Assembly: GCA_946535985.1 (NCBI GenBank)
Contig: CAMNDY010000003.1
Coordinates: 1 to 64,000, forward strand
Reading direction: 5' to 3'
Source of the DNA: an uncultured Treponema sp.
GTDB taxonomy: Bacteria; Spirochaetota; Spirochaetia; Treponematales; Treponemataceae
Length of the DNA stretch: 64,000 nt
This document shows, one piece after another, positions 51,626 through 60,108 of the stretch (position 1 is the first letter of the stretch; each line of letters begins with the position of its first letter). The position numbers and the translations under genes were made by a program. The notes beneath the pieces are model-generated. The model had not been told where the DNA came from. It saw only the letters and a program-made list of their open reading frames with translations, and made no database searches.

Positions 51626-53185
51626 CTATTTCAAGATACTTTCAAAAAAGGGTAGATACTCATTAAGAATGACATTTTTCCAAAGATAATTTTTATGAAC
51701 ATAAAGTGCAGCCGCTTTTATCATTTCGTCGATTTTCTGCGGATTGTATAATTTAAGAGCAATTACTTCGCTAAGCTTTGCAATCAGATTTTCATGTGTA
51801 TTATTCTGGTATAAAAATCCAGTTTTGTAATTTACAATTTTATTCAAACCGCCGGTTGCATTTGCCACAGGTAAAGTTCCATATATCTGCGAAATAAAAT
51901 CTTCAAGCCCGCAGGGTTCAAAAAAGCTTGGAAGAACAATAAAGTCGCCGATTGCATTTACAAGACGGGCAGCTTTCTGGTTATAGCCATTTAAGAAAAT
52001 TACTTTTCCTTCAAAGCGTGAACAAAGATTTATAAGTTCCTTTTCTAAAGAAATTTCACCTTGCCCTGCAATCACAAATTTTACGCTTTCGTAGTTATTC
52101 AAAATTGCGGGAATTGCTTTAATTAAAACAGAAATCCCCTTCTGGTTTGTAATGCGTCCGTGGTAAGAAATAAAAATCTGCCTGTCTTTTTCCTGGGGGC
52201 GGATATTAATTTTTCCGTAGGATTTCACACCTTCAATCTGCGAATACTGAATCTGTTCTACACAATAATCACGACACTTAAACTTTCCCTCTAAGTCGCC
52301 TGTCTCGGGATTAAACTCAAAAGGCAGATGGGATTCTTTCATGTCAGAAGGATTATAGCGTTCATAATCAATTCCGTTGGTAATACCTTTTATGTTTGTA
52401 TAGCGGTTAAAGAAAATCGGGCTAAGACCTTCTGTTTCGTCAATGTTAAAAGGATCTATAAGTTCTTTTGCGTAATGTTCAGAAACAGTTGTAATATGAG
52501 CTCCTGCATTTGCTGCAAGAAGGAATGGTTCAACTTTAAAATCATTTAGGGCGCCTGCTAACTCTGCTTCCGGTAATCCTGTATACCAGGCTGCTTCTCC
52601 AATACTTGAAAAATTATGATGATATGCAGGACCTGCATTATGAATTGTTACAACAAAGGCTGTCTTCTCAAAAACTGCTTCTTTTTTTGCAAAGCAAGGA
52701 ACAAGCGAACAGGAAGCATCCTGGCAGTGAATAATATCGGGAAGCCCGGCAGAATTCACTTTGTTGCCATAGGCACTCACAGCCTTGCAAAAAAGCGTAT
52801 CCATAAAAGGTGTGTCTTTATGTCCAAAGCCTTTTACAAAATCGGGGTTCTTTTCCTGTTCGGCTGCGGTATAGGTATAAATGGCTTCTTTTTCTTCAAA
52901 GCAGGCGTGATGAACAAATATCACATCAAAATTTCCCTGGTTACAGACAGCTTTTTTATAAGTTACACTCTCCTCTTTTGCACACATTGGAATATTAAGA
53001 GCAGCAACTTCTGTAGTTTTGTGATTTTTAATAAGCTCAAGCGAAGTACATTTGAAATATGGAATGAATAAAGTTACAGAATGTCCGGCTAAAGCAAGTT
53101 CTTTACAAAGAGAAAAAGAAACGTTTTTTACTCCACCGGCTTCGGCAATACCGGCACATTCCATACTTACAATCCAGAATTTCAT
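51626..53185 (-). CDS. glgA: Glycogen/starch synthase (GT5)
   Basis: 519 residues. GT5 enzymes extend alpha-1,4-glucan from ADP- or UDP-glucose. The N-terminal motif is MECAGIAEAGGVKNVSFSLCKELA (the family KxGGL-type loop, here AGGVKNV), DIIHCQD is present, and the C-terminal nucleotide-sugar site reads ISYHGRITNQKGISVLIKAI and VLPSFFEPCGLEDFISQIYGTLPVANATGGLNKIV. The length is near the family norm. The start overlaps the end of the Band7-like gene by 4 bp. No other glycogen genes are in view. Confidence 0.9.
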   Translation of the reverse strand: MKFWIVSMECAGIAEAGGVKNVSFSLCKELALAGHSVTLFIPYFKCTSLELIKNHKTTEVAALNIPMCAKEESVTYKKAVCNQGNFDVIFVHHACFEEKEAIYTYTAAEQEKNPDFVKGFGHKDTPFMDTLFCKAVSAYGNKVNSAGLPDIIHCQDASCSLVPCFAKKEAVFEKTAFVVTIHNAGPAYHHNFSSIGEAAWYTGLPEAELAGALNDFKVEPFLLAANAGAHITTVSEHYAKELIDPFNIDETEGLSPIFFNRYTNIKGITNGIDYERYNPSDMKESHLPFEFNPETGDLEGKFKCRDYCVEQIQYSQIEGVKSYGKINIRPQEKDRQIFISYHGRITNQKGISVLIKAIPAILNNYESVKFVIAGQGEISLEKELINLCSRFEGKVIFLNGYNQKAARLVNAIGDFIVLPSFFEPCGLEDFISQIYGTLPVANATGGLNKIVNYKTGFLYQNNTHENLIAKLSEVIALKLYNPQKIDEMIKAAALYVHKNYLWKNVILNEYLPFFESILK

Positions 53186-53757
53186 AATGAATTTGCCTCA
53201 CTTGAATTGTATGAATAGTCTGTAATGGCAAGAACGTTTATGTCAAAATCGGGATACTCTTTGTAAAAAGCAAGGGCACTAACAAGCTCAGAGATGGTCA
53301 GGCTTTGAGGAGAAAAAAATGGATCCTGATTAAATTTTATAAGGATATAATCTGCAGCACGTTGTGCCAGGTAGGAAGCAACTCCATCAAGATAGCTTTC
53401 AAAATCATCCTGATTAGAAATTTTATTGTCATTTAAAAGATCGGCAATGAGCTCTGCTTCGTATGAAAGTGATATTTGAAAAGTAAAAGTATAATCGCCT
53501 GTATAACGCTTTCCTGTTATAGTTTTAGAACCGTTATATGGCTTATATTCAAACTTTTGAATCTGGGCATTTGTAGGAATTAAAAATTCCTTGTGCCAGG
53601 AGAATTTTCCCGGAATTACAAGATTTTTACTTACTCCACCTGTTTTTGATTGCACAATACCAATGCTTCCGGGTTTAACTTTTATTTGAGTCCATCCTAA
53701 AAAAAATACAAATCCACCAAAAACTAAGAGTATTAAAAAACATATAAAGTTCTTCAT
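53182..53757 (-). CDS. Membrane-anchored SPFH/Band7-like protein
   Basis: 191 residues. An N-terminal membrane helix (FICFLILLVFGGFVFFLGWTQI) is followed by KVKPGSIGIVQSKTGGVSKNLVIPGKFSWHKEFLIPTNAQIQKFEY, which has the look of the first strands of an SPFH/Band7 domain (VxPGxxGVV...GG......PGxH). The rest (FTFQISLSYEAELIADLLND) is weaker. No oligomerising coiled coil. Probably periplasmic. Coupled to glgA by a 4-bp overlap; no functional link is evident. Confidence 0.55.
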   Translation of the reverse strand: MKNFICFLILLVFGGFVFFLGWTQIKVKPGSIGIVQSKTGGVSKNLVIPGKFSWHKEFLIPTNAQIQKFEYKPYNGSKTITGKRYTGDYTFTFQISLSYEAELIADLLNDNKISNQDDFESYLDGVASYLAQRAADYILIKFNQDPFFSPQSLTISELVSALAFYKEYPDFDINVLAITDYSYNSSEANSL

Positions 53758-53830
53758 CAGAAAATCCCGAAAATTAAATCTCTTTGCAATAAAAATTAAA
53801 TTACAGTAATATTATAACAACAGGAACTTT

Positions 53831-54229
53831 ATGACACAAGAGAAAGAATCTCAAGGCTCTCAAGAAAATCAGAAAATCTCAAAAAAGAAGCGAATTTTTC
53901 CTTATGCAATTTTGGGAAAGCTTACAAGAAATTCGATAATTCTTGATTTTTTAATCTGCCTGCTTTTATTTTCTCTTTATCTCATCGGAAACTTTCAGTA
54001 TTTTACAGACAGGACTCAGCTTAGGATTCTTTTAGTTTTAAGTATTACAGCTGCAGCCTTATGCATCCTTTCTTTTTTGGGAATTGTCGTTGAAGTTGTT
54101 TTTGTTTTTATGAAAGGCCGTAAGAGCTCTGCCTTTTTTTCGATTTTGCTATATATTTTTACGCTGATTATCGGAGGCGGATTAATAGGATTTTCTACAG
54201 TTATAAGACGAATTGCAGTTGGTATTTAG
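53831..54229 (+). CDS. Small integral membrane protein
   Basis: 132 residues, not recognised. A charged, Gln/Ser-rich N-terminus with a basic patch (KISKKKRIF) leads to three hydrophobic segments: ILDFLICLLLFSLYLIGNF, RILLVLSITAAALCILSFLGIVVEVVFVF, and FFSILLYIFTLIIGGGLIGF. It lies 6 bp before the CCA/polyA polymerase gene on the same strand and divergent from the Band7-like gene. Confidence 0.65.
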   Translation: MTQEKESQGSQENQKISKKKRIFPYAILGKLTRNSIILDFLICLLLFSLYLIGNFQYFTDRTQLRILLVLSITAAALCILSFLGIVVEVVFVFMKGRKSSAFFSILLYIFTLIIGGGLIGFSTVIRRIAVGI

Positions 54230-54235
54230 TAAGTT

Positions 54236-55597
54236 ATGAAGATAAGAATTGATAAAGTTTTGAAAGATTTTAATTCTCATTTTGAAGACGCAGGCTTTAA
54301 GGCATATCTTGTCGGCGGTGCTGTTCGCGATATTTTTCTTCATAAAAAACCACATGATTATGATGTTGCAACAAATTCTACTCCCCAGGATGTCATGAAG
54401 CTTTTTAAGGTTGTTATTCCAACCGGCTTTGAACATGGCACAGTTACAGTTCATTTTAGGGGGCTCGAAATTGAAGTTACAACCTTCAGAACCGAAAGCG
54501 GATATTCAGACGGAAGACATCCGGACTCAGTAAATTACGCAGCAACAATTGAAGAAGACCTTGCCCGCCGTGATTTTACAATAAATGCAATTGCTGCCGA
54601 TTTGAAAAACGGAAAGATAGTTGATCCTTTTGGCGGCAGAAGAGATATTAAAAAAAAGATAATCCGCACAGTTGGAAAAGCTCATGACCGCTTTATGGAA
54701 GACGGATTACGGCCTGTAAGATGTGTGCGTTTTGCATGTAAGTTGGGATTTAGTATAGAAAAGTGCACATATTCAGAATTATTCGATAGTGATGTACAGA
54801 ATAAAATCAGGTTCATTTCTATTGAGCGCTTCCGCGATGAGTTTGATAAAATCCTTGCCTGCCCAAAACCTTCGCTAGGATTAAAGCTTTTAGAAGAAAG
54901 CGGAATGCTTGCAATATTTATTCCGGAGTTTCTTGCGGGGCGTGGATGCATTCAGTCTGACCAGCGAGGCTTTCACGATTTTGATGTATTGGATCATCTT
55001 TTTTATGCCTGCGACGGTGCACCTCTTGAAAAAGCAAATGTTCGCCTTGCAGCCCTCTTTCATGATATTGGAAAGCCAGCTGCTAAAAAGATTATAGACG
55101 AAAACATCACATTTTATAATCACGAAAAAATTGGTGCCCAGCTTACAAAGCAGATTCTTACAAGGCTAAAATATCCTAATGCAGTAATTGATGATGTCTG
55201 CCATTTAATAGAGGAACATATGTTTAATTACGAATCAAACTGGACAGTTCCTGCAGTAAGACGTTTTATAATCCGCGTTGGACAAGAGCATCTTGAAGAT
55301 CTTTTTGATTTGCGTCTGGCCGATATGTACGGAATGCATAACCTGCCTGTTGAATATAAATACAGCGCCGCTATAAATCTTTTGGTTGAATTAAAAGACC
55401 GCATAGCTTTAGAGCTTGAAAAAAATAATGCCATGAGTCTTAAGGATCTTGCAATAAACGGCCGTGATTTAATTGATGCAGGCTTTGAACCTGGTAAAAA
55501 ACTTGGTATTATCCTCAATCATCTTTTAGATTGCGTAATTGAAGATCCGGGGATGAATACGAAGGAAAAGCTTTTGGAAGTGGCAAAGAACTATTAA
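54236..55597 (+). CDS. tRNA nucleotidyltransferase / poly(A) polymerase family protein with HD domain
   Basis: 453 residues. Class II nucleotidyltransferase core: YLVGGAVRDIFLHKKPHDYDVATNSTPQDV (about 27-56, with DxD metal ligands), TFRTESGYSDGRHP, DLARRDFTINAIAAD and DPFGGRRDI. The neck and body follow (RFMEDGLRPVRCVRFACKLGF). A C-terminal HD domain has ALFHDIGKPAAKK (about 275) and HLIEEH. Because the tRNAs in this window lack encoded CCA, CCA addition is the most likely role, although a poly(A) polymerase or A-only enzyme of a split pair cannot be excluded. It ends in the palindromic repeats before trpS. Confidence 0.9.
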   Translation: MKIRIDKVLKDFNSHFEDAGFKAYLVGGAVRDIFLHKKPHDYDVATNSTPQDVMKLFKVVIPTGFEHGTVTVHFRGLEIEVTTFRTESGYSDGRHPDSVNYAATIEEDLARRDFTINAIAADLKNGKIVDPFGGRRDIKKKIIRTVGKAHDRFMEDGLRPVRCVRFACKLGFSIEKCTYSELFDSDVQNKIRFISIERFRDEFDKILACPKPSLGLKLLEESGMLAIFIPEFLAGRGCIQSDQRGFHDFDVLDHLFYACDGAPLEKANVRLAALFHDIGKPAAKKIIDENITFYNHEKIGAQLTKQILTRLKYPNAVIDDVCHLIEEHMFNYESNWTVPAVRRFIIRVGQEHLEDLFDLRLADMYGMHNLPVEYKYSAAINLLVELKDRIALELEKNNAMSLKDLAINGRDLIDAGFEPGKKLGIILNHLLDCVIEDPGMNTKEKLLEVAKNY

Positions 55598-55603
55598 CCT
55601 TCT

Positions 55604-55672
55604 GTCATTGTCGGGCTTGACCCGACAATCTCATTAAAAAAAAAGATTCCCGGGTCAAGCCCGGGAATGACA
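55604..55672. repeat. Two GGGTCAAGCCC hairpin repeats
   Basis: ATTGTCGGG-CTTGA-CCCGACAAT (55607-55629) and ATTCCCGGG-TCAAG-CCCGGGAAT (55646-55668) are in opposite orientation around an A9-type tract. They fill the 82-bp gap between the convergent CCA-enzyme and trpS genes and could serve as terminators for both. Stem pairs differ between copies with both arms changed. Confidence 0.8.
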
Positions 55673-55679
55673 TAATCAT

Positions 55680-56780
55680 CTATATGAGCATATTCATAAC
55701 AGTACGCACTTCATTAAGTGTCTGAATACCAATCTCTCTGGCACGGTTAGCTCCGTCTAACAAAACCTTGCGGATATATTCAGGATCTTTTTCAAGACGG
55801 GCACGTTCTTCGCGTAAAGGTCTTAGTTTTTCGTTTAAGGCTACTGTAAGCTCATTCTTAAGGGCACCACCACCACCGTCTCCAATGCGGGCTGCAATTG
55901 CAGTTGGTTCTTCACCGGTACAAAGAGAAATGAGCATAAGAAGATTTGAAACTTCAGGACGATTTACAGGATCATAGGTAATATTGCGGTCCTGGTCGGT
56001 CTTAGCCTTTTTAATGAGCTTTGCAGTTTCGTCTTCTGTAGCGCTTAGCATAATTGCATTTCCGCGGCTCTTAGACATCTTCTGACTTCCATCCAATCCA
56101 AGAATCATTGGAGTTTTAGAAAGCAATGCCTGAGGCTCAGGGAATACAGGTTCTTTACCCATATCGGTACAGAACTTTTTGTTAAAGCGGCTGGCGATTG
56201 TACGGGTCATTTCAAGGTGTGGAAGCTGGTCTTTTCCTACAGGAACAATATTACCTTTGCAGAAAAGAATATCGCAGGCCTGATGTACAGGGTATGTATA
56301 CATTCCGGCATTTACGTTTTTAAGACCGGCAGATTCAATTTCTTCTTTTACAGTCGGATTGCGCGAAAGTTCGGCATTAGAAACAAGAGTGAGGAAAGGA
56401 ATCATAAGCTGGTTACATTCAGGAACATAGCTGTGAGGGTAAATGATTACATCCTGTTTGCTTGGGTCAATTCCTGCAGCAAGATAATCAATTACAAGTT
56501 GCTTTGTGTTCTGACTTATTTTATCAAAGGCATCGTGATCGGTAAGAACCTGGTAATCTGCAATAAGAATCATAGTAGGAACACCCATATTTGCCAGGCG
56601 CACACGATTCTGCAAAGAACCAAAATAGTGTCCGATATGCAAAAGTCCTGTTGGACGGTCTCCTGTAAGAACACGATATTTCTGCGGATTTTTAATAAGA
56701 TCCTCTTCGATTTTTTTACTGCGTTCCAGCGCAGCCTCAAAGCTTTTGTTTATGTCTGTATATTGAATTTCGTCTGCCAT
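55680..56780 (-). CDS. trpS: Tryptophan-tRNA ligase
   Basis: 366 residues. Class I synthetase that charges tRNA-Trp. HIGH motif in GDRPTGLLHIGHYFGSLQNRV (about 40-60), KMSKS in GLDGSQKMSKSRGNAIM (about 220). A 35-residue N-terminal helical extension (YTDINKSFEAALERSKKIEEDLIK) is longer than in E. coli. A consensus sigma-70 promoter lies upstream. Encoded alone, convergent with the CCA-enzyme gene. Confidence 0.96.
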   Translation of the reverse strand: MADEIQYTDINKSFEAALERSKKIEEDLIKNPQKYRVLTGDRPTGLLHIGHYFGSLQNRVRLANMGVPTMILIADYQVLTDHDAFDKISQNTKQLVIDYLAAGIDPSKQDVIIYPHSYVPECNQLMIPFLTLVSNAELSRNPTVKEEIESAGLKNVNAGMYTYPVHQACDILFCKGNIVPVGKDQLPHLEMTRTIASRFNKKFCTDMGKEPVFPEPQALLSKTPMILGLDGSQKMSKSRGNAIMLSATEDETAKLIKKAKTDQDRNITYDPVNRPEVSNLLMLISLCTGEEPTAIAARIGDGGGGALKNELTVALNEKLRPLREERARLEKDPEYIRKVLLDGANRAREIGIQTLNEVRTVMNMLI

Positions 56781-56808
56781 AATTTCCTCTGTTTTTTAAA
56801 GTTGGTTT

Positions 56809-56837
56809 ATTATAATAATTATAGGGTACGGTGTCAA
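56809..56837 (-). promoter_or_regulatory. Consensus sigma-70 promoter of trpS
   Basis: On the minus strand TTGACA (56837-56832), exactly 17 bases, then TATAAT (56814-56809), 28 bases before the ATG. Both hexamers match consensus fully. No T-box-like leader fits in the short 5' region. Confidence 0.8.
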
Positions 56838-56907
56838 AAGGGGGAATTGAAATATAAAATCCTGATTATTTTGTATATATATTGAATCAAAATCATACTT
56901 ATAATAA

Positions 56908-57292
56908 AATATTTTTAATGTTACAAATAAAAATAGTATCGTTTTTATAGATGAAGGAAATCCTTTTGTAAATTCAAAAGATTTCGCAAAAGCAGCAAAA
57001 GAAAGTTCAAATTATTATATAAGCGGCAACAAATATCAGCAGACAAAACGACTTTACAGCAGCTTTTATAAGCTTTATGAAAAAAAATACTACAAGAATT
57101 ATAAAACCAGATTTTGTTATTGTTGAAGATTCAAAAGCTGGATATCAATTCTTTAATCATATATGTAATCAATTTAGTATTCCTTGTACTTCTGCATCCA
57201 GTAAATCAAAAATCTATAGCGAAATATTAAAAACTTCATTTGATGCATATTCAAGAAAAGACAATGTAATAATCCAAATTTACTATAGTTGA
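56908..57292 (+). pseudogene. Frameshifted remnant of an ATPase-like or helper gene
   Basis: Two overlapping reading frames share one protein-like sequence. Frame one (56908-57126) reads SIVFIDEGNPFVNSKDFAKAAKESSNYYI then SGNKYQQTKRLYSSFYKLYEKK. Frame two (57077-57292) continues FVIVEDSKAGYQFFNHICNQFSIPCTSASSKSKI. I recall hypothetical Firmicute/treponeme proteins in which such segments are continuous, with a piece like 'ITRENLPNLPYS' between NYY and SGK; here that piece is missing and a frameshift follows. No start or full domain remains. It sits at the edge of the AT-rich surface-polymer operon and marks a likely recombination point. Confidence 0.55.
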
Positions 57293-57317
57293 GTATTAAT
57301 CTATAATTGATTAAAAT
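57289..57317 (+). promoter_or_regulatory. Candidate promoter of the surface-polymer operon
   Basis: TTGAGT (57289-57294), 17-base spacer, TAAAAT (57312-57317), 41 bases before the YidC-fusion start. AT-rich background makes chance matches easy. Confidence 0.35.
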
Positions 57318-57357
57318 ATAGATGAATTATTTTTTTGAAACTTAGGAAATTTAAAAG

Positions 57358-60099
57358 ATGTTGTATACAATAATAATTGCTCCTATTGAAATGATTGTAG
57401 AATGGGTATTTCTTTTTATTTATAATCGTTTTACTTCATTAAATGTTATCTTTTCTGTTCTAGGTGTAAGTTTAATTATAAATTTTTTAGCATTACCCCT
57501 ATACAATATTGCTGACAAACTACAGGAAAAGGAAAGAAATATCTCAAGATTACTTGAACCTAGAGTTAAACGTATAAAAAAAGCATTTAAGGGAGATGAA
57601 CAATTCATGATGATAAATGAGTATTATCGTCAAAACAATTATCATCCACTTTATGTTTTAAGAAGTTCACTTTCAATATTAATTGAAATACCATTCTTTA
57701 TTGCTGCATATCACTTTTTAAGTCATTGTGAATATTTAACAGGAAACAGCTGGTTGTTTTTCAAAGACTTAGGTAATCCGGATGAACTTATAAAATTTTC
57801 ATTAGGAAATAAGGTGATTATAATCAGCATTCTTCCAATAATTATGACTTTAATCAATTTTGTTTCAGGAGCTATTTATTGTAAAGATGCTCCTTTGAGA
57901 GAAAAACTTCAACTTTATGGGGTTGCAATTCTTTTTCTTATTTTACTTTATAAATCACCAAGTGGCCTTGTAATCTATTGGATTCTTAACAATATTTTTT
58001 CTCTTTTTAAAAATATTGTAATGAAAGCTAAACATCCAAAGAAAATACTTCATTATATCCTTACAGCTTGTTTTTTTGTTTTTTCGATAATGTTTTGCAT
58101 CTTTAAATCAAATACAAGTTTTAATAAAAAACTATTTTTGTTCATCTTCTCATTTGTTTTTGCAATTCTTCCATATATATGTAATTTACTCAAAAAATCA
58201 AAATTTTATAATGAAAATATTTCGAAGATAAAAGAAACTGATAATAAACAAAATTTTATTCTTTTTATAACTTCAGCCCTAAGTTTATGGATGTTATGTG
58301 GATTTCTATTACCGGCAAGTGTAATTTCTTCATCTCCTATTGAATTCTCATATATTGGATTAACTTCATCTCCTGTTTCATATATTCATTCTTCAACAGC
58401 ATTGTTTTTTGGACTTTTTGTTTTCTGGCCATTTATTATTTACAAAATGTTTGGAAATAATGTAAAAAATTATTTACCGATAATTCTTTTTACTTTATGT
58501 ATCTGCGCTCTTTTTAATGCCTATATTTTTAAAGCAAGTTATGTTTCTCTTGATACTTTCTTCCAGATTGAGTCTCCTGCTGCAAATCTTAAACTTCCAT
58601 TATATAAATCACTTTTATCTTTATTAATTTTTGTTTTCATCTTTATAATTCTTATTTTATTAAAGATGAAAAATAAACTTTCAATTGCATCTACAATTAT
58701 ATTTGCTGTTTTTATTGTTGAGTTTGGATTTGGAATATATAAATCTTCTTTAATTAGGAAGGAATTCAATTACTATACAACAATGCATGTTTCAGATTCT
58801 GAAAATACAGAAATTCAACCTGTATATCATCTTTCAAAAACAAAAAAAAATGTAGTTATTCTCTTTTTGGATAGAGCTATTGGTTCTTTTCCAAAATATA
58901 TTTTTGAACAATTTCCTGATATAAAACAAGAATTAACCGGCTTTGTTTATTATCCTAATACTCTTTCATCTGGAGGAAATACTATTAATGGAATACCACC
59001 TCTGATGGGAGGTTATGAATATACATCATATGAAAATTATATAAATGACGATAAGCTTCTTGTAGATAAACATAATCAGGCACTTCTTGTTATGCCAAGA
59101 ATATTTTCAGATGCAGGATATGAAGTTACATTTACAGACCCATCTATGGCAAATTACGTTTGGGAAGGAGACTATACCCCATTCGAAGAATATCCAAAGA
59201 TTAATGTTTCTAAACAAATTGGTAAATATAGCAAAAATTACTTTAATGAAAAGAAGAACACAATTATAAAAGATCCTGATCAATATACAAAGAAACATAT
59301 CAATGATTTTTCTATTCTTCAGATACTTTTACCATTAGCAAGACTTCCTTTTTATAATACAACATTAAATAAAGCTGAAAATAATACAGATTTTTATAAT
59401 AATTTTTCTTCTCTTTATTATTTACCAGAGCTTGTTGATTTTGATTCAGATTCAAATACTCTTTCTATTATTGAAAATGAATTACCACATAGACCTGTTT
59501 TATTAAAAGCACCAGAATATGAAATAACTTTAAATAAAAATGAAGAATATAATGTTAATGATGTTTATAAAGCAACAAATATTCTTGATTTAAAAGATTA
59601 TAACGTTAATATTGCATCCTTTATGCAAGTTAAAAAGTTCATAAGATATTTAAAAGACAATAATGTATACGATAATACAAGAATTATTTTAGTTTCGGAT
59701 CACGGATATTTTCACAGTTATAAAGATTTTGCAAATTTTGATGATCCTATTGTTCCCTCACAATTTAATTGTCTTTTAATGTATAAGGATTTTAATTCTA
59801 ATGAACCGTTAAAAACTGATAATACCTTTATGACAAATGCAGATACTTTATTTCTTGCTAAACAGGATCTTGATATTTCATCAGTCAATCCTTTTACTAA
59901 TAAAGAATTTAAACAGGAAAAAGATTATGTAATCTGCTGTCCGGTTCAAAGCTATGAAAATAATACATTATCAGGTAATCAATATAACCCTAATTATATG
60001 AGAAATAAGACAAAGTTTGACTATTCAAAGCTTAAATGCTGGAAAGTCCATGATGATATTTTTAATCCTGATAATTGGGAACCATACCATTTTGAATAG
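57358..60099 (+). CDS. YidC/Oxa1-domain and alkaline-phosphatase-superfamily (LtaS/sulfatase-like) fusion
   Basis: 913 residues. Residues 1-225 match the YidC/Oxa1 insertase core: LYTIIIAPIEMIVEWVFLFIY, VSLIINFLALPLYNIADKLQ, RVKRIKKAFKGDEQFMMINEYYRQNNYHPLYVLRSSLSILIEIPFFIAAYHFL, and SPSGLVIYWILNNIFSLFKNI. Residues 230-465 add about seven more membrane helices. From about 495 an extracytoplasmic alkaline-phosphatase-fold domain follows: VVILFLDRAIGSFP (metal Asp), LSSGGNTINGIPPLMGGYEYT (probable Thr nucleophile about 541), and ILVSDHGYFHS (DH metal ligands about 780). This fold includes sulfatases, LtaS and OpgB, which move phosphoglycerol groups. No standalone YidC features such as a signal-like P1 domain. 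It is followed by a CDP-glycerol transferase-like gene. I infer a membrane enzyme that decorates a surface polymer. Confidence 0.82.
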   Translation: MLYTIIIAPIEMIVEWVFLFIYNRFTSLNVIFSVLGVSLIINFLALPLYNIADKLQEKERNISRLLEPRVKRIKKAFKGDEQFMMINEYYRQNNYHPLYVLRSSLSILIEIPFFIAAYHFLSHCEYLTGNSWLFFKDLGNPDELIKFSLGNKVIIISILPIIMTLINFVSGAIYCKDAPLREKLQLYGVAILFLILLYKSPSGLVIYWILNNIFSLFKNIVMKAKHPKKILHYILTACFFVFSIMFCIFKSNTSFNKKLFLFIFSFVFAILPYICNLLKKSKFYNENISKIKETDNKQNFILFITSALSLWMLCGFLLPASVISSSPIEFSYIGLTSSPVSYIHSSTALFFGLFVFWPFIIYKMFGNNVKNYLPIILFTLCICALFNAYIFKASYVSLDTFFQIESPAANLKLPLYKSLLSLLIFVFIFIILILLKMKNKLSIASTIIFAVFIVEFGFGIYKSSLIRKEFNYYTTMHVSDSENTEIQPVYHLSKTKKNVVILFLDRAIGSFPKYIFEQFPDIKQELTGFVYYPNTLSSGGNTINGIPPLMGGYEYTSYENYINDDKLLVDKHNQALLVMPRIFSDAGYEVTFTDPSMANYVWEGDYTPFEEYPKINVSKQIGKYSKNYFNEKKNTIIKDPDQYTKKHINDFSILQILLPLARLPFYNTTLNKAENNTDFYNNFSSLYYLPELVDFDSDSNTLSIIENELPHRPVLLKAPEYEITLNKNEEYNVNDVYKATNILDLKDYNVNIASFMQVKKFIRYLKDNNVYDNTRIILVSDHGYFHSYKDFANFDDPIVPSQFNCLLMYKDFNSNEPLKTDNTFMTNADTLFLAKQDLDISSVNPFTNKEFKQEKDYVICCPVQSYENNTLSGNQYNPNYMRNKTKFDYSKLKCWKVHDDIFNPDNWEPYHFE

Positions 60100-60108
60100 G
60101 AGCTGTTG

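Noticed and set aside
56217-56885. 222-aa plus-strand ORF
   Set aside because: Antisense to trpS and its promoter; composition typical of a shadow frame.
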